From positions 1-61,188 of the forward strand of contig JAGBHK010000018.1 of assembly GCA_017935565.1 (NCBI GenBank): a stretch of 61,188 nucleotides of DNA, read 5' to 3'. Made by a program: the position numbers and the translations under genes. Shown piece by piece: positions 37,016 to 46,958 of this stretch (position 1 is its first letter; every line of letters starts with the position of its first letter). The notes under the pieces were generated by a model. That model did not search any database. It was not told the origin of the DNA and was given only the letters and a program-made list of their open reading frames with translations. The stretch is from Lachnospiraceae bacterium (lineage in GTDB: Bacteria > Bacillota > Clostridia > Lachnospirales > Lachnospiraceae).

Positions 37016-37328
37016 CTTCTCCTACCAATTCATCATATTCCTGTTCATCAAGCCATTCATCAAATGCATCTGCAACGATTTCATACTCTTCATCGCTTTC
37101 AATACTATCAAGAGATGGATTTCCGTCAGCATCCTCTGAATATCTGTAAAGGAATACTTCTCCTTCTTCAGATTGTTCACCTTCTGTAGGTAATAAAGCA
37201 ATATACTCTTTCCCAGCTGCTTCAAAGATAGTAACAACTACACATTCAACCTCTGAATCATCTTCTAATTCAAGTGTTACATACATTTCATCGTCCATAT
37301 CTTCTTTTTTCATTTCATTGTTTCCCAT
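37005..37328 (-). CDS. DUF1292 family small acidic protein
   Basis: A 107-residue, strongly acidic protein of the DUF1292 family. Diagnostic pieces are DEMYVTLELEDDSEVECVVV, FEAAGKEYIALLP and VFLYRYSEDADGNPSLDSI. The fold is a small beta-sheet. In other Firmicutes it usually lies near yqgF/yrzL-type genes or aminoacyl-synthetase clusters. Here it is between a UvrD helicase and a MATE pump. The ATG follows GGAGG. Confidence 0.9.
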   Translation of the reverse strand: MGNNEMKKEDMDDEMYVTLELEDDSEVECVVVTIFEAAGKEYIALLPTEGEQSEEGEVFLYRYSEDADGNPSLDSIESDEEYEIVADAFDEWLDEQEYDELVGEDEV

Positions 37329-37381
37329 TTTTTTCCTCCATTCTGAAAATGCATTTATTGAAAACGAAATTCACTGCATCT

Positions 37382-39223
37382 TCACTGTGATATTTCGTCG
37401 ATAAACCTTGAAGGTTCCATTTCTTTTTCAAATCGCTTATCCAAATATAGAATGTGTAACTTTTCCTTTGCTCTAGTCATAGCAACATAGAACATTCTTC
37501 GTTCTTCTTCTATATCTTCAGGCAAAACCGCTTTCATATGCGGTGTAACAAGTTCATTTGCGTCTATGATAATTACAACTCGGTATTCCAAGCCTTTTGC
37601 GCCATGCATAGTCGAAAGAGTGACTCCATCCTCCATCTTATAACGCATTTCCTCTTGCCTTTTCATCTCTTCCTTGTACTTATCCATATACGCGAACCAT
37701 TTTTCATAGATATCAAAATCCTTAGATAACATCGCCAGTTCGTCTAATATTTCATATAATTCATCAGCTTTAATCCTGCGATACTCTGCATATTCAGCAA
37801 TATAATCTTCATATCCAACTCCATGTCTAATATAATTTATTGCCGCATATGGACTCATCTTACCTATTAATTTCAAATCATACTCTAATTTTTCAATTCT
37901 TTCAACTACATATTGCTTAGTTCCATAAAAATTTTTTAACGATTCAAAACTTACTTCCTTATCTTTAAAGGCTTCTCTTGAAATATAGCGCTTTGGACGA
38001 TTTATAATATTTAAAAAATGCGCCCTGTCATAATCCCCTAATGCCACCTTTATATAAGATATTATATTTTTAGCAATCCAATGTTCAAATATATTTGGCA
38101 TTGCATCTCGCATTTTAAATGGAATATTGTATTCCATTAATTTAGTCGCCAAATGTCTAGGATTTATCGAAGTTCTATACAGCACAGCTATATCCTTATA
38201 TTTTAATCCTTTATTCAAATACTGCTCCATTAATTTCATAACAATAAGAGACTGTTCTGATGTATTTGCGACTTTTACAACTTCAATCGGATATATCTTA
38301 TTATTGTGTGCCTGTATATCTTTTTCATATCTAACATTATTATGATTGATAAGCCTCTTAGAAGCCTCTACCACCTCATAATTACATCTATAATTAACAT
38401 TTAACTTAACTATCTTTGTATTCTCATATTCTTTTGGGAATGAGAGCATAATATCCGGTTTTGCTCCTCTAAAACTGTAAATGGACTGGTCGTCATCACC
38501 AACAATAAAAATATTATTATCAGGAGCTGCCAATAATTTCATAACAAGATATTGAACCTTATTAATATCCTGAAATTCGTCCACCAAAATGTATTTAAAT
38601 TTTTCTTGCCATAGTTTAAGTATGTCTAGCCTTTTAGTCAATAATTCATAGCACATTACAAGCATATCATCAAAATCTATTTCGCCCGTCTTATATAATA
38701 TTTCATGATATTCCGAATATATTCGTCTGAAGATTGTTTCCGGACAGTTTTTAGAATAGTATGAAGATAAATTAATCATTTCAGATTTTACTAAGCCAAT
38801 CTCGCTTATTATATCTGAAATAAATTCGTTTTCATCATCATATTCTAATTCAAGTTTTTCAATAATTCTTTTGATATACTCTCTCTTTTTTTCTTCTCTT
38901 AAAATATTACCTGCATTATAGTTGTAGGCGTATTTAAGAATTTTGAAAAAGACACTGTGAAATGTCCCAAAGGTTACCTGTTTACACATACTATAATCTT
39001 TGGAAAATTCCATTAATTTTAAAAAACGTTCCTCCATTTCCATAGCGGCCGCTTTTGTAAATGTAACAACCAATATGTTCATAGGAGAAACATTCTGTTC
39101 TTCAATTAAATTTTTAATTCGGTGGGTTATGACAGTGGTCTTGCCACTGCCAGGTCCCGCCAAAACCATACACGGTCCATTACCATGCATTATAGCCTCA
39201 TTTTGTGTATTGTCAAATGCCAT
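37382..39223 (-). CDS. UvrD/PcrA-family ATP-dependent DNA helicase
   Basis: A 613-residue superfamily 1A helicase. The Walker A motif is LAGPGSGKTTVITHRI (GSGKTT at about 25-30), then VTFTKAAAMEME, Walker B YILVDEFQDINKVQ, FIVGDDDQSIYSFRGA, motif IV/V TLSTMHGAKGLEYRVVIIID and motif VI RRMFYVAMTRAKEKL. It lacks the roughly 100-residue C-terminal tail of Bacillus PcrA, so it is a shorter UvrD-like helicase. It lies 12 bp downstream of gltX. The operon continues with DUF1292 and MATE after a gap of 53 bp. Confidence 0.93.
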   Translation of the reverse strand: MAFDNTQNEAIMHGNGPCMVLAGPGSGKTTVITHRIKNLIEEQNVSPMNILVVTFTKAAAMEMEERFLKLMEFSKDYSMCKQVTFGTFHSVFFKILKYAYNYNAGNILREEKKREYIKRIIEKLELEYDDENEFISDIISEIGLVKSEMINLSSYYSKNCPETIFRRIYSEYHEILYKTGEIDFDDMLVMCYELLTKRLDILKLWQEKFKYILVDEFQDINKVQYLVMKLLAAPDNNIFIVGDDDQSIYSFRGAKPDIMLSFPKEYENTKIVKLNVNYRCNYEVVEASKRLINHNNVRYEKDIQAHNNKIYPIEVVKVANTSEQSLIVMKLMEQYLNKGLKYKDIAVLYRTSINPRHLATKLMEYNIPFKMRDAMPNIFEHWIAKNIISYIKVALGDYDRAHFLNIINRPKRYISREAFKDKEVSFESLKNFYGTKQYVVERIEKLEYDLKLIGKMSPYAAINYIRHGVGYEDYIAEYAEYRRIKADELYEILDELAMLSKDFDIYEKWFAYMDKYKEEMKRQEEMRYKMEDGVTLSTMHGAKGLEYRVVIIIDANELVTPHMKAVLPEDIEEERRMFYVAMTRAKEKLHILYLDKRFEKEMEPSRFIDEISQ

Positions 39224-39235
39224 TTAGTCTTCCTT

Positions 39236-40696
39236 CTATACTGCTGCTTCTAACTTTTCAATACCAACCTTAATTCTCTTAATTGTCTCTTCTTTGCCGA
39301 TAACTTCCATTATCTCAAATGCGCCTGCTGGTGTCATCTGCTTACCAGATACTGCAGTTCTCACAGGCCATAAACCTGTACCATTCTTGATACCCTTATC
39401 TGCAATATATTTCATCATAATATCGTGAAGATTATCTACTGAATAATCATCTGTAGCTTCAAGCATTGGAAGTACTTCCTTCAATACTTCAAGAGAAATA
39501 GCTGAATCAGTCTTCATTTTCTTATGTGTATACATTTCAATATCATATTCTGGTAACTCTTCAAAGAAATCAACATGTTCCTTGATGTCTGGCAATACTT
39601 CGATTCTTGTCTTAACCATATCGAGAATCTTTTTAAGGTCTAAATCTTTTGTGATAACCTCTTTGATATAAGGCATTGCCATATCGTAGAACTTCTCGTT
39701 ATCCATAGCCTTAATGTATTCTCCATTCATCCATTTAAGTTTAACAATATCAAACACTGCTGGCGACTTACTGATATGTCTGTAATCAAACTTTTCAATA
39801 AGTTCATCAAGTGTAAATATTTCCTGATTATCTTCTGGACTCCATCCTAAAAGTGCAATGTAGTTTACAATTGCCTCTGTAATAAAGCCCTGCTCTAATA
39901 AATCTTCATAAGATGAATGACCACATCTCTTTGATAACTTCTTATGATTTTCATCAGTAATAAGTGGCAAATGTACATAAGCTGGAGACTCCCATCCAAA
40001 AGCCTCGTATAATCTCTGATATTTTGGAGATGAAGAAATGTATTCATTACCTCTTACAACATGTGTAATTTCCATCAAATGGTCATCTACTACGTTTGCA
40101 AAATTATATGTAGGGAATCCATCAGATTTAATGAGAATCATATCATCAAGTTCACTGTTATCAACTGTGATTTCACCATATAACTCGTCTTTAAATGTTG
40201 TCTGTCCCTCTGTAGGATTGTTCTGTCTGATTACATAAGGAATTCCTGCAGCAAGTTTTTCTTCAACCTCTTCCTTGCTAAGTTTTAAACAATGTTTATC
40301 ATAAACAGAGATTTCCTTTCCTGCAACTTCTGTCTTAAGACTTTCAAGTCTTTCCTTATCGCAGAAACAGTAGTATGCTTCACCTTTTTCAACTAATTCT
40401 TTAGCATACTTAAGGTACATACCTGTAGCCTGTCTTTCACTCTGTACATAAGGACCATATCCTTTATCCTTGTCAGGACCTTCATCATGAACAAGACCTG
40501 TACCTGCCATTGTTCTATAAATAATATCAACTGCACCTTCTACAAGTCTTTCCTGGTCTGTATCCTCTATTCTAATAATGAAATCGCCACCCTCATGCTT
40601 AGCAATTAAAAACTCATATAATGCTGTTCTTAAGTTACCTACATGCATTCTTCCTGTTGGGCTTGGCGCAAATCTTGTTCTAATTTTCTGACTCAT
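39236..40696 (-). CDS. gltX: Glutamyl-tRNA synthetase
   Basis: A 486-residue class I synthetase. The HIGH motif is [13 protein letters not shown], the zinc-like region is [14 protein letters not shown], the KMSKS loop is [17 protein letters not shown] and the anticodon-binding C-terminal domain is complete. It can charge tRNA-Glu and, with GlnRS also present, probably only that. It overlaps the PTPS-like gene upstream by the ATGA junction and is followed by the helicase. In Bacillus gltX lies beside cysE, which is not the case here. Confidence 0.97.
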   Translation of the reverse strand: MSQKIRTRFAPSPTGRMHVGNLRTALYEFLIAKHEGGDFIIRIEDTDQERLVEGAVDIIYRTMAGTGLVHDEGPDKDKGYGPYVQSERQATGMYLKYAKELVEKGEAYYCFCDKERLESLKTEVAGKEISVYDKHCLKLSKEEVEEKLAAGIPYVIRQNNPTEGQTTFKDELYGEITVDNSELDDMILIKSDGFPTYNFANVVDDHLMEITHVVRGNEYISSSPKYQRLYEAFGWESPAYVHLPLITDENHKKLSKRCGHSSYEDLLEQGFITEAIVNYIALLGWSPEDNQEIFTLDELIEKFDYRHISKSPAVFDIVKLKWMNGEYIKAMDNEKFYDMAMPYIKEVITKDLDLKKILDMVKTRIEVLPDIKEHVDFFEELPEYDIEMYTHKKMKTDSAISLEVLKEVLPMLEATDDYSVDNLHDIMMKYIADKGIKNGTGLWPVRTAVSGKQMTPAGAFEIMEVIGKEETIKRIKVGIEKLEAAV

Positions 40697-41160
40697 ATTT
40701 CCTCCACTTCCGAAGCCTTAACTCCGTTTAATTTTTCTTCAATAATTTTCTCATCTACATTTTCATAAATGTCATTTATGCCATTATTATCGCTATCATA
40801 AATTGCATCAATTACATAGGATCTGGCTGGTGTTTCTGAAATCTCCATTCTAAGAAGCAACCATCCTTCCTGTTTCAACTGTTCTTCAATACAGTCTTTG
40901 AAATATTCACTGATGTTTTCTAATGTTGGGTTAAGCTCATTAAATGGCTCAATTTCATTAATATACTTATCCTGATATGGTGCCAGGATAGTATCAATAG
41001 TTTTTTCAACCACGTAGAACGGAACAAATTCTTCAATGATTTTAACGATATCAATCATTATTTCCCAAGTATGAGGATGAACCTGTCCCATTTTATCATT
41101 CAATGTAATTGAGTGATTGGCGTTCAAATAAAACTTATACTTATACTGACTGTACCTCAT
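40693..41160 (-). CDS. Stand-alone 6-pyruvoyl-tetrahydropterin-synthase-related protein
   Basis: A 155-residue PTPS/QueD-fold protein. Zinc ligands appear as H16 (YLNANHSIT) and H28, H30 in QVHPHTWEI. The PTPS helix [16 protein letters not shown] and the Glu of [12 protein letters not shown] are present. The catalytic Cys, four residues before the first His of HxH in QueD, is Met24. The Asp-His dyad is also replaced (YQDKYINEI). It is therefore unlikely to make pterin or queuosine precursors. It is the last XrtG-cluster gene before gltX, and overlaps both neighbours by 20 and 4 bp. Confidence 0.82.
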   Translation of the reverse strand: MRYSQYKYKFYLNANHSITLNDKMGQVHPHTWEIMIDIVKIIEEFVPFYVVEKTIDTILAPYQDKYINEIEPFNELNPTLENISEYFKDCIEEQLKQEGWLLLRMEISETPARSYVIDAIYDSDNNGINDIYENVDEKIIEEKLNGVKASEVEEI

Positions 41161-43702
41161 TTTTTGCTCCTTTCTTTCGTTTTTCTAAAACATTATATAA
41201 CACTATTCCACCAAATACAACCATAGAAATAATCGAAATCACCAAACTTTCAATGAAATATTTCGAAATATAACTAAATACTATCGTATGTGCTCCTGCT
41301 TCCACTTCAAATGCAAGCATTGTATTAAATGCCTCTTTGGTTTCGACTTTTTCACCATCAACATAAACAGTCCACCCTTCATCATATGGGATTGATGTCA
41401 TAACCATTTCACCTTCTGAAACTGTAATGTCACAAGTAATTTTAGAACTTGATTTTTTAGTGACAACTGTATCTTCAGGTTTAATTTTCTCTATACATTC
41501 TTTTAACAATTCCACATTTTCAACATATACTACAGGTTCTGATAACACAGTTCCATTTCCCACAGGTTTTATCATAACATCAACAATATTCCCTGTTTCA
41601 AACTGTCCAAGAACAATTACACCATTACCAAAACTATCAAAATACTGACCTCTAAGGCTTCCATTTACATAAACTTCTGCAGCCCCTGTTTCCACATTAG
41701 GAAAATACATATATATATTACCATTATCAATAGCTTTAACAATGTAATGAACATCTCCTGTTTTAGTATCTACAAATCGATTTTCGTATGTAATGTCTTT
41801 GAATAATACAACTTTTTTTCCAACAAGCCCAGAATATATTATATTCTGATACTGAAATGTATTCATATCTTCTGTTTTTTCTACATCTAAAATATCTGAC
41901 GACGATTTAAATACAAGTGGTAATGCATATTCATTTTCATAAACGTATATCTTATCAGTCTTTCCTATTACTTGATATCTGTTATGTATAGGCTCTCTAG
42001 TCATTATATATTTCACACCTAAGAGTGAATCTGCCGCATATGTAGAACCAAACCCATAATGAGTCCAATATTCGTAATATGCCATATATCCCATATCCTT
42101 CATAAACTCTTTAACATAAGCTTTTTCAGTAGAACTAAAATGAGACAACCCATTATAGGATAATAACATTGGGTCATTTGTCGAGTAATAAAATGTTTTT
42201 TCAATTCTGTATTCGCCTTCCATCTTATTTTCAACGTAATCAACGCATGGCTTCATCTCTTCGATATAACCAGATATACTATTGTCTGCGAAATATAAAT
42301 TTGAGAATTCCACCTTCGTATTCACATATGTACCTATAACAGTTGAAATAACCAAAACTATATTGAGTACCGCAATCAAATCTTTATCAATCTTATAGTA
42401 ATACATTATAACAATCATTGTAACTGCTATAACTACAACATCAAGAACCATAAATTTGATTACAGAAATATCACCAATAAATATTCCATTTGCAATTACC
42501 ATAACTATTACAATTGCAAATATAATTGCCTGCTGCCATCTTTTTGAAAGACCATGAATTCTGTGGTAACATTTCTCAGCAATAATAATTGCCATAAAAG
42601 AAAACACGAATGAATATCTGCAATAGAACATATTAGGTTTTGCAAAGCCATGCCAAACCATATCTGTCATCACAAAATACATACTTAAAACCAAAAACGC
42701 CAACACGCCAAAGGTAGCTATTTTTTCTTTAATTTTTATCTTATTATTCACAAAAAAACCAATAAGAAATACAAGCATTACAATACCGAAGTATAAATTT
42801 GGCATTTTCTCATAACCTTCTACCGAAACATTTTGTCCTGTAAAAAAGCAAGATAAAAAATCTTTTATGGAATAATTAGTTTCAAGAGTTAAACCAAATG
42901 TATCCCCACCCATTTCCTTACTTCCAGAAAGAGCAGATAAACTAGGAAGCAACACTACCATTGATATGCCAACAGCAAGTAAAGAACTTCCAGCAAATAT
43001 CATAAAACTCTTAAATTTAGTTTTAAATGATTCATTTCTAATAATAAAATAATATACCGCATATATACCTGTAAAAATACAAACCATATATCCTGTATAA
43101 TAACAAGATATGATTGTCAGCGCCAAAACAGAAATATATGGAATACAACTTTTCTTTTTATAAATTCTTTCCACACCCAATATAACTAATGGCAATAAAT
43201 ACACTGCATCAAGCCACATAAGGTTAAATATAAAAGCAACCATATATCCATTCAATGCATATGCAATAGCAAACATTGTATTTTTATATATGTAACCTCT
43301 TTTTGATGAAAGATAGATATACATAAACAAGCCAGACAAGCCAACTTTTATCATTGTCACAATCATAAGCATAAATGGTAAATGCACCTTATTTACAAAC
43401 ATAAGAATTATGTTTACTGGGCTTAAAAGATAATAGCCCGTAAGTCCATACATATCTCCACCTATAGCTTTAGAGAATGTATAAAATATATTATTACCCT
43501 CTCTAATAGAATCCACCAAATATGCAAAATAACTTACATATTGGTTGTTAAGGTCTGATGTGAGCACTGTTAAATTTTCATATGGATATATACCAAATCC
43601 ATTATATACCAGTAGAAGAATCAATATTGGCGCTAAAAATGCAACTACCAATTTAATATCCTTACGGCATAAAAGTCTTTGTAAATCACTTTCTGTTCTC
43701 AT
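41141..43702 (-). CDS. YfhO-family large membrane protein, exosortase-cluster associated
   Basis: An 853-residue integral membrane protein. About 12-14 transmembrane helices fill the first 470 residues (YNGFGIYPYENLTVLTSDLN, QYVSYFAYLVDSI, GYYLLSPVNIIL), characteristic of YfhO/GT-C-like proteins. A large extracytoplasmic domain follows (about 500-790), then a last helix. The YfhO family is linked to wall glycopolymer glycosylation. An ATG at 43702 is preferred. A TTG 14 codons earlier would overlap the GT2 gene. It overlaps the PTPS-like gene by 20 bp. Confidence 0.88.
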   Translation of the reverse strand: MRTESDLQRLLCRKDIKLVVAFLAPILILLLVYNGFGIYPYENLTVLTSDLNNQYVSYFAYLVDSIREGNNIFYTFSKAIGGDMYGLTGYYLLSPVNIILMFVNKVHLPFMLMIVTMIKVGLSGLFMYIYLSSKRGYIYKNTMFAIAYALNGYMVAFIFNLMWLDAVYLLPLVILGVERIYKKKSCIPYISVLALTIISCYYTGYMVCIFTGIYAVYYFIIRNESFKTKFKSFMIFAGSSLLAVGISMVVLLPSLSALSGSKEMGGDTFGLTLETNYSIKDFLSCFFTGQNVSVEGYEKMPNLYFGIVMLVFLIGFFVNNKIKIKEKIATFGVLAFLVLSMYFVMTDMVWHGFAKPNMFYCRYSFVFSFMAIIIAEKCYHRIHGLSKRWQQAIIFAIVIVMVIANGIFIGDISVIKFMVLDVVVIAVTMIVIMYYYKIDKDLIAVLNIVLVISTVIGTYVNTKVEFSNLYFADNSISGYIEEMKPCVDYVENKMEGEYRIEKTFYYSTNDPMLLSYNGLSHFSSTEKAYVKEFMKDMGYMAYYEYWTHYGFGSTYAADSLLGVKYIMTREPIHNRYQVIGKTDKIYVYENEYALPLVFKSSSDILDVEKTEDMNTFQYQNIIYSGLVGKKVVLFKDITYENRFVDTKTGDVHYIVKAIDNGNIYMYFPNVETGAAEVYVNGSLRGQYFDSFGNGVIVLGQFETGNIVDVMIKPVGNGTVLSEPVVYVENVELLKECIEKIKPEDTVVTKKSSSKITCDITVSEGEMVMTSIPYDEGWTVYVDGEKVETKEAFNTMLAFEVEAGAHTIVFSYISKYFIESLVISIISMVVFGGIVLYNVLEKRKKGAKNEVQSV

Positions 43703-43718
43703 ACTTCCTACCACTTCT

Positions 43719-45098
43719 TTATTTCTTTGTTTTACTGATACCAACCTTAATTTTTGTTACTAAATTTGTTATGAATGAAAAATCTTTCTTCACAAGTTCT
43801 GTGCTGTCATTATACTCTTCTGTATAATTTTTAGTTCTCCATGTACCACTGCTATTTATACTATTAATGATACCTGCAAATCTAATCCAGAATGTATAGA
43901 AATTATACAAAGGCATTAATATGCAGATATACCATTTTCCAGCATAGTATTTCTTAATTTCCTTGAATGGTGTTAGATATGTCAATATGTTTATATAGTA
44001 CAGCAATGCAGATATTACATACAATAAATATATCATTGCAGTTGAACCTATAACTATTTTCATTGGATAATTCATAAACACTAAACAAATAAGTGCAAAA
44101 TACCAAATCATACGTGGGAATGCAAATGTATGGTCAAATATTATAAGTCGAACCATGAAATTACTAATAGCACCCTTTCCTACTTTCATATCATCTTTAA
44201 GGAACATATTTGCAACTTCCAACTCACCTCTTTGCCATCTCTGACGCTGAGTATACATTTTATTTATATCTTCAATAGGGTCAACCATAAACAATGCATT
44301 TTCACAAAGATACACTCGCTGCTTTAAATTTTTTCGAATTTGGAATGTAACGTGAGTATCTTCACAAACAGTATCTGTATTATATAACTGTGTCTTTAAA
44401 ATAGTTGATTTTCTAAATGCAGAAAACGCACCAGACAATGTAAATATACTATCAAGTTCTGACTCAAAGTTTCTACCTGCCAAAAATGCCTGTCCATACT
44501 CACAGAATTCACACTTTCTAAACAATCTCATAAATGGATTCTTTGTACTTTCAATATCAGCAGGATTCGTTAGAATAGCACCTGTCATACAGTGAATGTG
44601 CTCGTTATTCTCAAATCTTGTAACCATATTTAATATAGCACTCTTTTCCAATGCACCATCACTATCGATATGTATAATATATTTTCCTTGTGCATTAAAT
44701 AAAGCCATATTAAGAGCTTTTGATTTTCCCTGACGAGCGTTTAGCCATTGCATTGAAAGGTCTGGAAAGTCATTTTGACACTCTGTAAATATCTCAAAAC
44801 TATTATCCTTTGACATATTATTAACCAATAACACGTCAATAAGCTCGTTAGGATAAGTCGAATCATTTATAGACTGTATACATCCTCTAAGCGTAACATG
44901 TGAATTATATACAGGAATAATAATAGTTATTTCTGGCTTTCGTCCCTGAATAGTCTCGTTTTTATCAATAGAAAATCTCTTCTTCAACAGAATAATGAAT
45001 CCGCCAATAGCAGGTACTATTTCTACAAGGAATGGAATTATTATCCATGTAAGCCAGAATATGAATGACTTTGATAAAGCAATTAAAATACTACTCAT
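43719..45098 (-). CDS. Family 2 glycosyltransferase, exosortase-associated
   Basis: A 459-residue processive-type GT2. An N-terminal transmembrane region is followed by a GT-A domain with PEITIIIPVYNSHVTLRGCI, the DxD-type IIHIDSDGALEKS (DSD at about 145-147), the ED of TDTVCEDTHVTFQI and QRQRWQRGEL. Three or four C-terminal transmembrane helices come last. It resembles the XrtG-associated GT family (TIGR03111, from memory). Start at 45098 has GGAGGAG upstream. It overlaps the XrtG stop by 8 bp. Confidence 0.92.
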   Translation of the reverse strand: MSSILIALSKSFIFWLTWIIIPFLVEIVPAIGGFIILLKKRFSIDKNETIQGRKPEITIIIPVYNSHVTLRGCIQSINDSTYPNELIDVLLVNNMSKDNSFEIFTECQNDFPDLSMQWLNARQGKSKALNMALFNAQGKYIIHIDSDGALEKSAILNMVTRFENNEHIHCMTGAILTNPADIESTKNPFMRLFRKCEFCEYGQAFLAGRNFESELDSIFTLSGAFSAFRKSTILKTQLYNTDTVCEDTHVTFQIRKNLKQRVYLCENALFMVDPIEDINKMYTQRQRWQRGELEVANMFLKDDMKVGKGAISNFMVRLIIFDHTFAFPRMIWYFALICLVFMNYPMKIVIGSTAMIYLLYVISALLYYINILTYLTPFKEIKKYYAGKWYICILMPLYNFYTFWIRFAGIINSINSSGTWRTKNYTEEYNDSTELVKKDFSFITNLVTKIKVGISKTKK

Positions 45099-45690
45099 TC
45101 TTCTCCTCCTCATATGAAAAACTACCTATCTTTTGTCGCTTGATTTGTGCTTTTGTAAACACATCAAAATACAAAATAACTGTCAATACATAGAAAATTA
45201 GTCGTCCAAAAATTGAGTGTGCAAAATAGAACCAATTATTTCCACCAAAATAGATTATGAAACAAATAGTAAATATTCTAATAACATTGGCCCCAAAAAT
45301 AAACACAATACCCATCAAGGAGTATTTAATCTTTTCTTTTTTGCTATATACATCAAAAAACCACAGCAATGCTAAAAATGCCATCATCTCGATTACTCCT
45401 GAACACTCGAAATCAACGCACAAAGAAACTGCTGCAGTATTTTTTGGTATAAAGAGCATACTATACTCATAGTACGAATCATACATTCCTGTTAACTCGC
45501 CTACTACACCTGCCACATACGCCACAAATTTTGTGAGTGGCGCTGTGACAAGTTTTTGTATCCATATAAGCATAAACACAAATGCTCCAACACTACCTAT
45601 AACGAACTTATGAAATTTTAATTTAGCTCTGTCACATACCCATAAGATATATAACCAAACTATAAAACATAAAACTTGTAATATAAACAT
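45091..45690 (-). CDS. xrtG: Exosortase family protein XrtG
   Basis: A 199-residue membrane protease/transpeptidase with about six transmembrane helices. The exosortase triad is complete: C96 in DFECSGVIEMM, R138 in NVIRIFTIC and H158 in FYFAHSIFGRL. Exosortases cut a substrate after a C-terminal PEP/CTERM-like signal and transfer it to a partner molecule. The Gram-positive XrtG type is shorter than proteobacterial EpsH. Its gene lies two bases after the sorted-substrate gene and overlaps the GT2 gene. Confidence 0.93.
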   Translation of the reverse strand: MFILQVLCFIVWLYILWVCDRAKLKFHKFVIGSVGAFVFMLIWIQKLVTAPLTKFVAYVAGVVGELTGMYDSYYEYSMLFIPKNTAAVSLCVDFECSGVIEMMAFLALLWFFDVYSKKEKIKYSLMGIVFIFGANVIRIFTICFIIYFGGNNWFYFAHSIFGRLIFYVLTVILYFDVFTKAQIKRQKIGSFSYEEEKNE

Positions 45691-45692
45691 GA

Positions 45693-46955
45693 TTAACTCT
45701 CTCTATTAAGTTTGCTCTTTTTCTTGTTATATACAAAGATTCCGCCTAAAACTGATGCTACACATATAGCAATTCCAATATATGGTGCAGATGAAGATCC
45801 TGCAATAGTCATACCCTGATCAAAAATACTTGGGTTTTTAACACTAATCTCTTTAATATCCTCAACATCTATACCGTGAACGATAGTAAATATCTCTAAT
45901 GGAATTTTTACTTCTATCTCATCTGGTTGTCCCGACTTACGAACAAAGCAAGCCTCTGCTCCATCTATAGGAGTTGCATCTGACATACCTGGAGTTCCGT
46001 GATGATAATGTAATATAAAATCATATGTACCATCTGCAAAATTTACATTCTGTACTTCCATACCATCTTCAGTATACAAATATACGTCTACACGTTCTCC
46101 TGCCGCAATTATATTAAAGTAGTTAGAGTTAAATGGATCTGGCCATCCATGAATCATAGTAATATGTATATATAAATATTCGCCATCATTGTATAATCCT
46201 AAAGTTCTACAATTGTCCTTTGTTCTCTGTTCTTCTGGCATATTCCAGTTAGTATCATATATATGAGGATATGATTCCCAATCTTCAAATAAACCATCGA
46301 TAATGATGCCCGAGTCAGCACTTGTAATATTCTCAATTGTGGTATCTTCCTCTTTTGGTGCAGTTGTAGACTCTTCTGTTGTACTTTCTTGTGAAGTTCC
46401 CTCTTGCGTAGTTTCCTCAGGTACTGTTGTTTCTTCGGATGACTCATCTTTTACTATTGGAACAACATCCACCCTATCATTATAATTGATTTTAAAACTA
46501 ACATTTTTAACTTCCCCAAAAGAAGAACAAGGTATCTTCATCTCAAATCTATATGTATCATCTTTTGTTCTAATAGCTTCACATCCATTAACTGGCATAT
46601 TACCATTTCTATCCACTACAGATAACTGTTGTCCTGCCTCAGTCTGCTCACCAGAAAAAACAGCTAAAGAATATGTCTTCCCATCTTCTGTTGTAATAAT
46701 CGGATCTAAATATGAAAAATAATTTTCCCATGGATTAACGCCATTTTCTTTTACATAAAAGCACACATATCCATTCTCAATAACTACATCTACTTTACTA
46801 AGGAATAAGCTTTCGATGCTATCCATATCATTCTCATTCCACTCATCATATTGTCCATCAATAACACATTCAGCATATGTAACTTCCGAACTGTTAATAC
46901 AAACAAGCGCTAATGCTAAAGCACCAATTAATTTTGACACATTTCTCTTTTTCAT
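45693..46955 (-). CDS. Secreted Firmicu-CTERM-type sorted protein with two IDG-x-W beta domains
   Basis: A 420-residue predicted XrtG substrate. A signal peptide ends at about residue 28 (SSEVTYA-EC). Domain 1 (about 29-165) starts VIDGQYDEWNEND, a Thr/Glu/Ser linker spans about 170-210, and domain 2 begins IIIDGLFEDWESYP. Both look like CBM9-type carbohydrate-binding beta-sandwiches. The C-terminus has the sorting layout GSSSAPYIGIA (from about 386), a hydrophobic helix and KKKSKLNRES. No LPXTG is present. It lies immediately upstream of xrtG. Identification as Firmicu-CTERM is by layout and context. Confidence 0.82.
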   Translation of the reverse strand: MKKRNVSKLIGALALALVCINSSEVTYAECVIDGQYDEWNENDMDSIESLFLSKVDVVIENGYVCFYVKENGVNPWENYFSYLDPIITTEDGKTYSLAVFSGEQTEAGQQLSVVDRNGNMPVNGCEAIRTKDDTYRFEMKIPCSSFGEVKNVSFKINYNDRVDVVPIVKDESSEETTVPEETTQEGTSQESTTEESTTAPKEEDTTIENITSADSGIIIDGLFEDWESYPHIYDTNWNMPEEQRTKDNCRTLGLYNDGEYLYIHITMIHGWPDPFNSNYFNIIAAGERVDVYLYTEDGMEVQNVNFADGTYDFILHYHHGTPGMSDATPIDGAEACFVRKSGQPDEIEVKIPLEIFTIVHGIDVEDIKEISVKNPSIFDQGMTIAGSSSAPYIGIAICVASVLGGIFVYNKKKSKLNRES

Positions 46956-46958
46956 ATT

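Noticed and set aside
40693-41160. QueD or PTPS enzyme for queuosine or tetrahydropterin synthesis
   Set aside because: The catalytic Cys and the Asp-His dyad are missing and no queuosine genes are nearby. The exosortase context explains it better.
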